Shown here: positions 63,896 to 64,000 of the stretch, piece by piece | Position numbering within the stretch: the first letter of the stretch is position 1 | Layout: each line of letters begins with the position of its first letter | Assembly (NCBI RefSeq): GCF_019904175.1 | Contig: NZ_CP061913.1 | Location: forward strand, 2,976,001 to 3,040,000 | Reading direction: 5' to 3' | DNA from: Dactylosporangium vinaceum | GTDB lineage: Bacteria > Actinomycetota > Actinomycetes > Mycobacteriales > Micromonosporaceae | DNA length: 64,000 nucleotides | Translations under genes and position numbers: made by a program | Notes under the pieces: generated by a model | Databases searched by the model: none | Told to the model about the DNA's origin: nothing | The model's input: the letters and a program-made list of their open reading frames with translations, nothing else

Positions 63896-63914
63896 TTAGG
63901 GTAGCCTTACTTAA
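63896..63914. promoter_or_regulatory. Iron box (IdeR/DmdR-type operator)
   Basis: TTAGGGTAGCCTTACTTAA matches 15 of 19 positions of the IdeR/DmdR consensus TTAGGTTAGGCTAACCTAA. It lies between the binding-protein gene and a divergent gene, so iron-bound repressor could control both directions. Confidence 0.8.
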
Positions 63915-63950
63915 GTTGATCGTGTCAAGGCGGTACCTTTGCCCCCCTTT

Positions 63951-64000
63951 GTGCGTATCGTTGCCGCGGTCGGCGTCCTCGTCCTGGTCGCGGTGGCCAG
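63951..64000 (+). CDS. Start of a divergent gene, probable siderophore ABC permease (3' truncated)
   Basis: A GTG at 63951 opens a frame that runs off the window: MRIVAAVGVLVLVAVA and onward. The hydrophobic start is what a FecCD-type permease of the same iron system would show, and the iron box lies 36 bases upstream. Only 16 complete codons are visible, so the assignment rests on context. Confidence 0.5.
   Translation, partial: MRIVAAVGVLVLVAVA

Noticed and set aside
1..64000. tRNA genes, rRNA genes, insertion sequences, prophage or replication origin
   Set aside because: No cloverleaf, no transposase or integrase motif, and no DnaA-box cluster was noticed while reading; a covariance scan would be needed to exclude small RNAs.

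Overview
The window is a chromosomal segment of a very GC-rich actinobacterium. Third codon positions are almost all G or C, start and stop codons often overlap as ATGA or GTGA, and the gene content (SigE-like ECF sigma factor, actinobacterial DnaE, translational ileS T-box, secreted ricin-lectin enzymes, DUF6223, SGNH hydrolase) fits Micromonosporaceae or a close relative. The family is inferred, since no rRNA or tRNA gene lies in the window. No transposase, integrase or CRISPR array was seen.

Layout. 1-4.6 kb: end of a DUF5682-vWA-SWIM zinc-finger operon. 4.7-8.3 kb: dnaE. 8.3-13.2 kb: membrane beta-propeller protein, CBU_0592-like membrane protein with a divergent LysR regulator, and an ECF sigma/membrane beta-propeller pair separated by two identical 89-bp repeats that each carry an RBS, a GTG start and a 30-codon mini-ORF. 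13.3-15.9 kb: secreted SGNH hydrolase, coiled-coil envelope protein and a small ferredoxin. 15.9-20.7 kb: methylmalonyl-CoA mutase operon mutA-mutB-meaB, where meaB appears to start with CTG. 20.8-29.3 kb: membrane protein, acyltransferase, degenerate ClpP-like protein, CheX, NUDIX protein, degenerate GGDEF/EAL protein and a second sigma/membrane-protein pair. 29.3-36.4 kb: NarL-type two-component system, TetR and MarR regulators with a DHA2-type efflux pump, and a phosphodiesterase. 36.5-40.8 kb: acidic His-rich protein, a repeat-like protein, a lipoprotein and two exported proteins.

40.8-47.4 kb: a cobalamin riboswitch heads a B12 operon (chelatase, cobO, cobB, a CobE-CbiE-CbiT triple fusion, cobM). 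cobK lies 10 kb further on, beyond a block of secreted proteins, a ROK regulator, a second two-component system and two enzymes with nearly identical lectin modules; between those two enzymes sits a frameshifted lipoprotein gene. 58.3-61.6 kb: ileS with a complete T-box leader (specifier ATC, sequestered Shine-Dalgarno). 61.7-62.1 kb: a paralogue of the acidic His-rich protein. 62.1-64.0 kb: an iron-siderophore locus (FAD reductase, binding lipoprotein, start of a divergent permease) around an IdeR/DmdR-like iron box.

Two themes connect the genes. The first is B12: synthesis under a B12 riboswitch plus the B12-dependent mutase and its G-protein chaperone. The second is sensing and the envelope: two ECF loci, two LuxR-type two-component systems, several one-component regulators and many exported proteins. 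The least explained items are the paired acidic proteins, the DUF5682/vWA/SWIM cassette, the 89-bp translational-start repeats and the CobE-CbiE-CbiT fusion.
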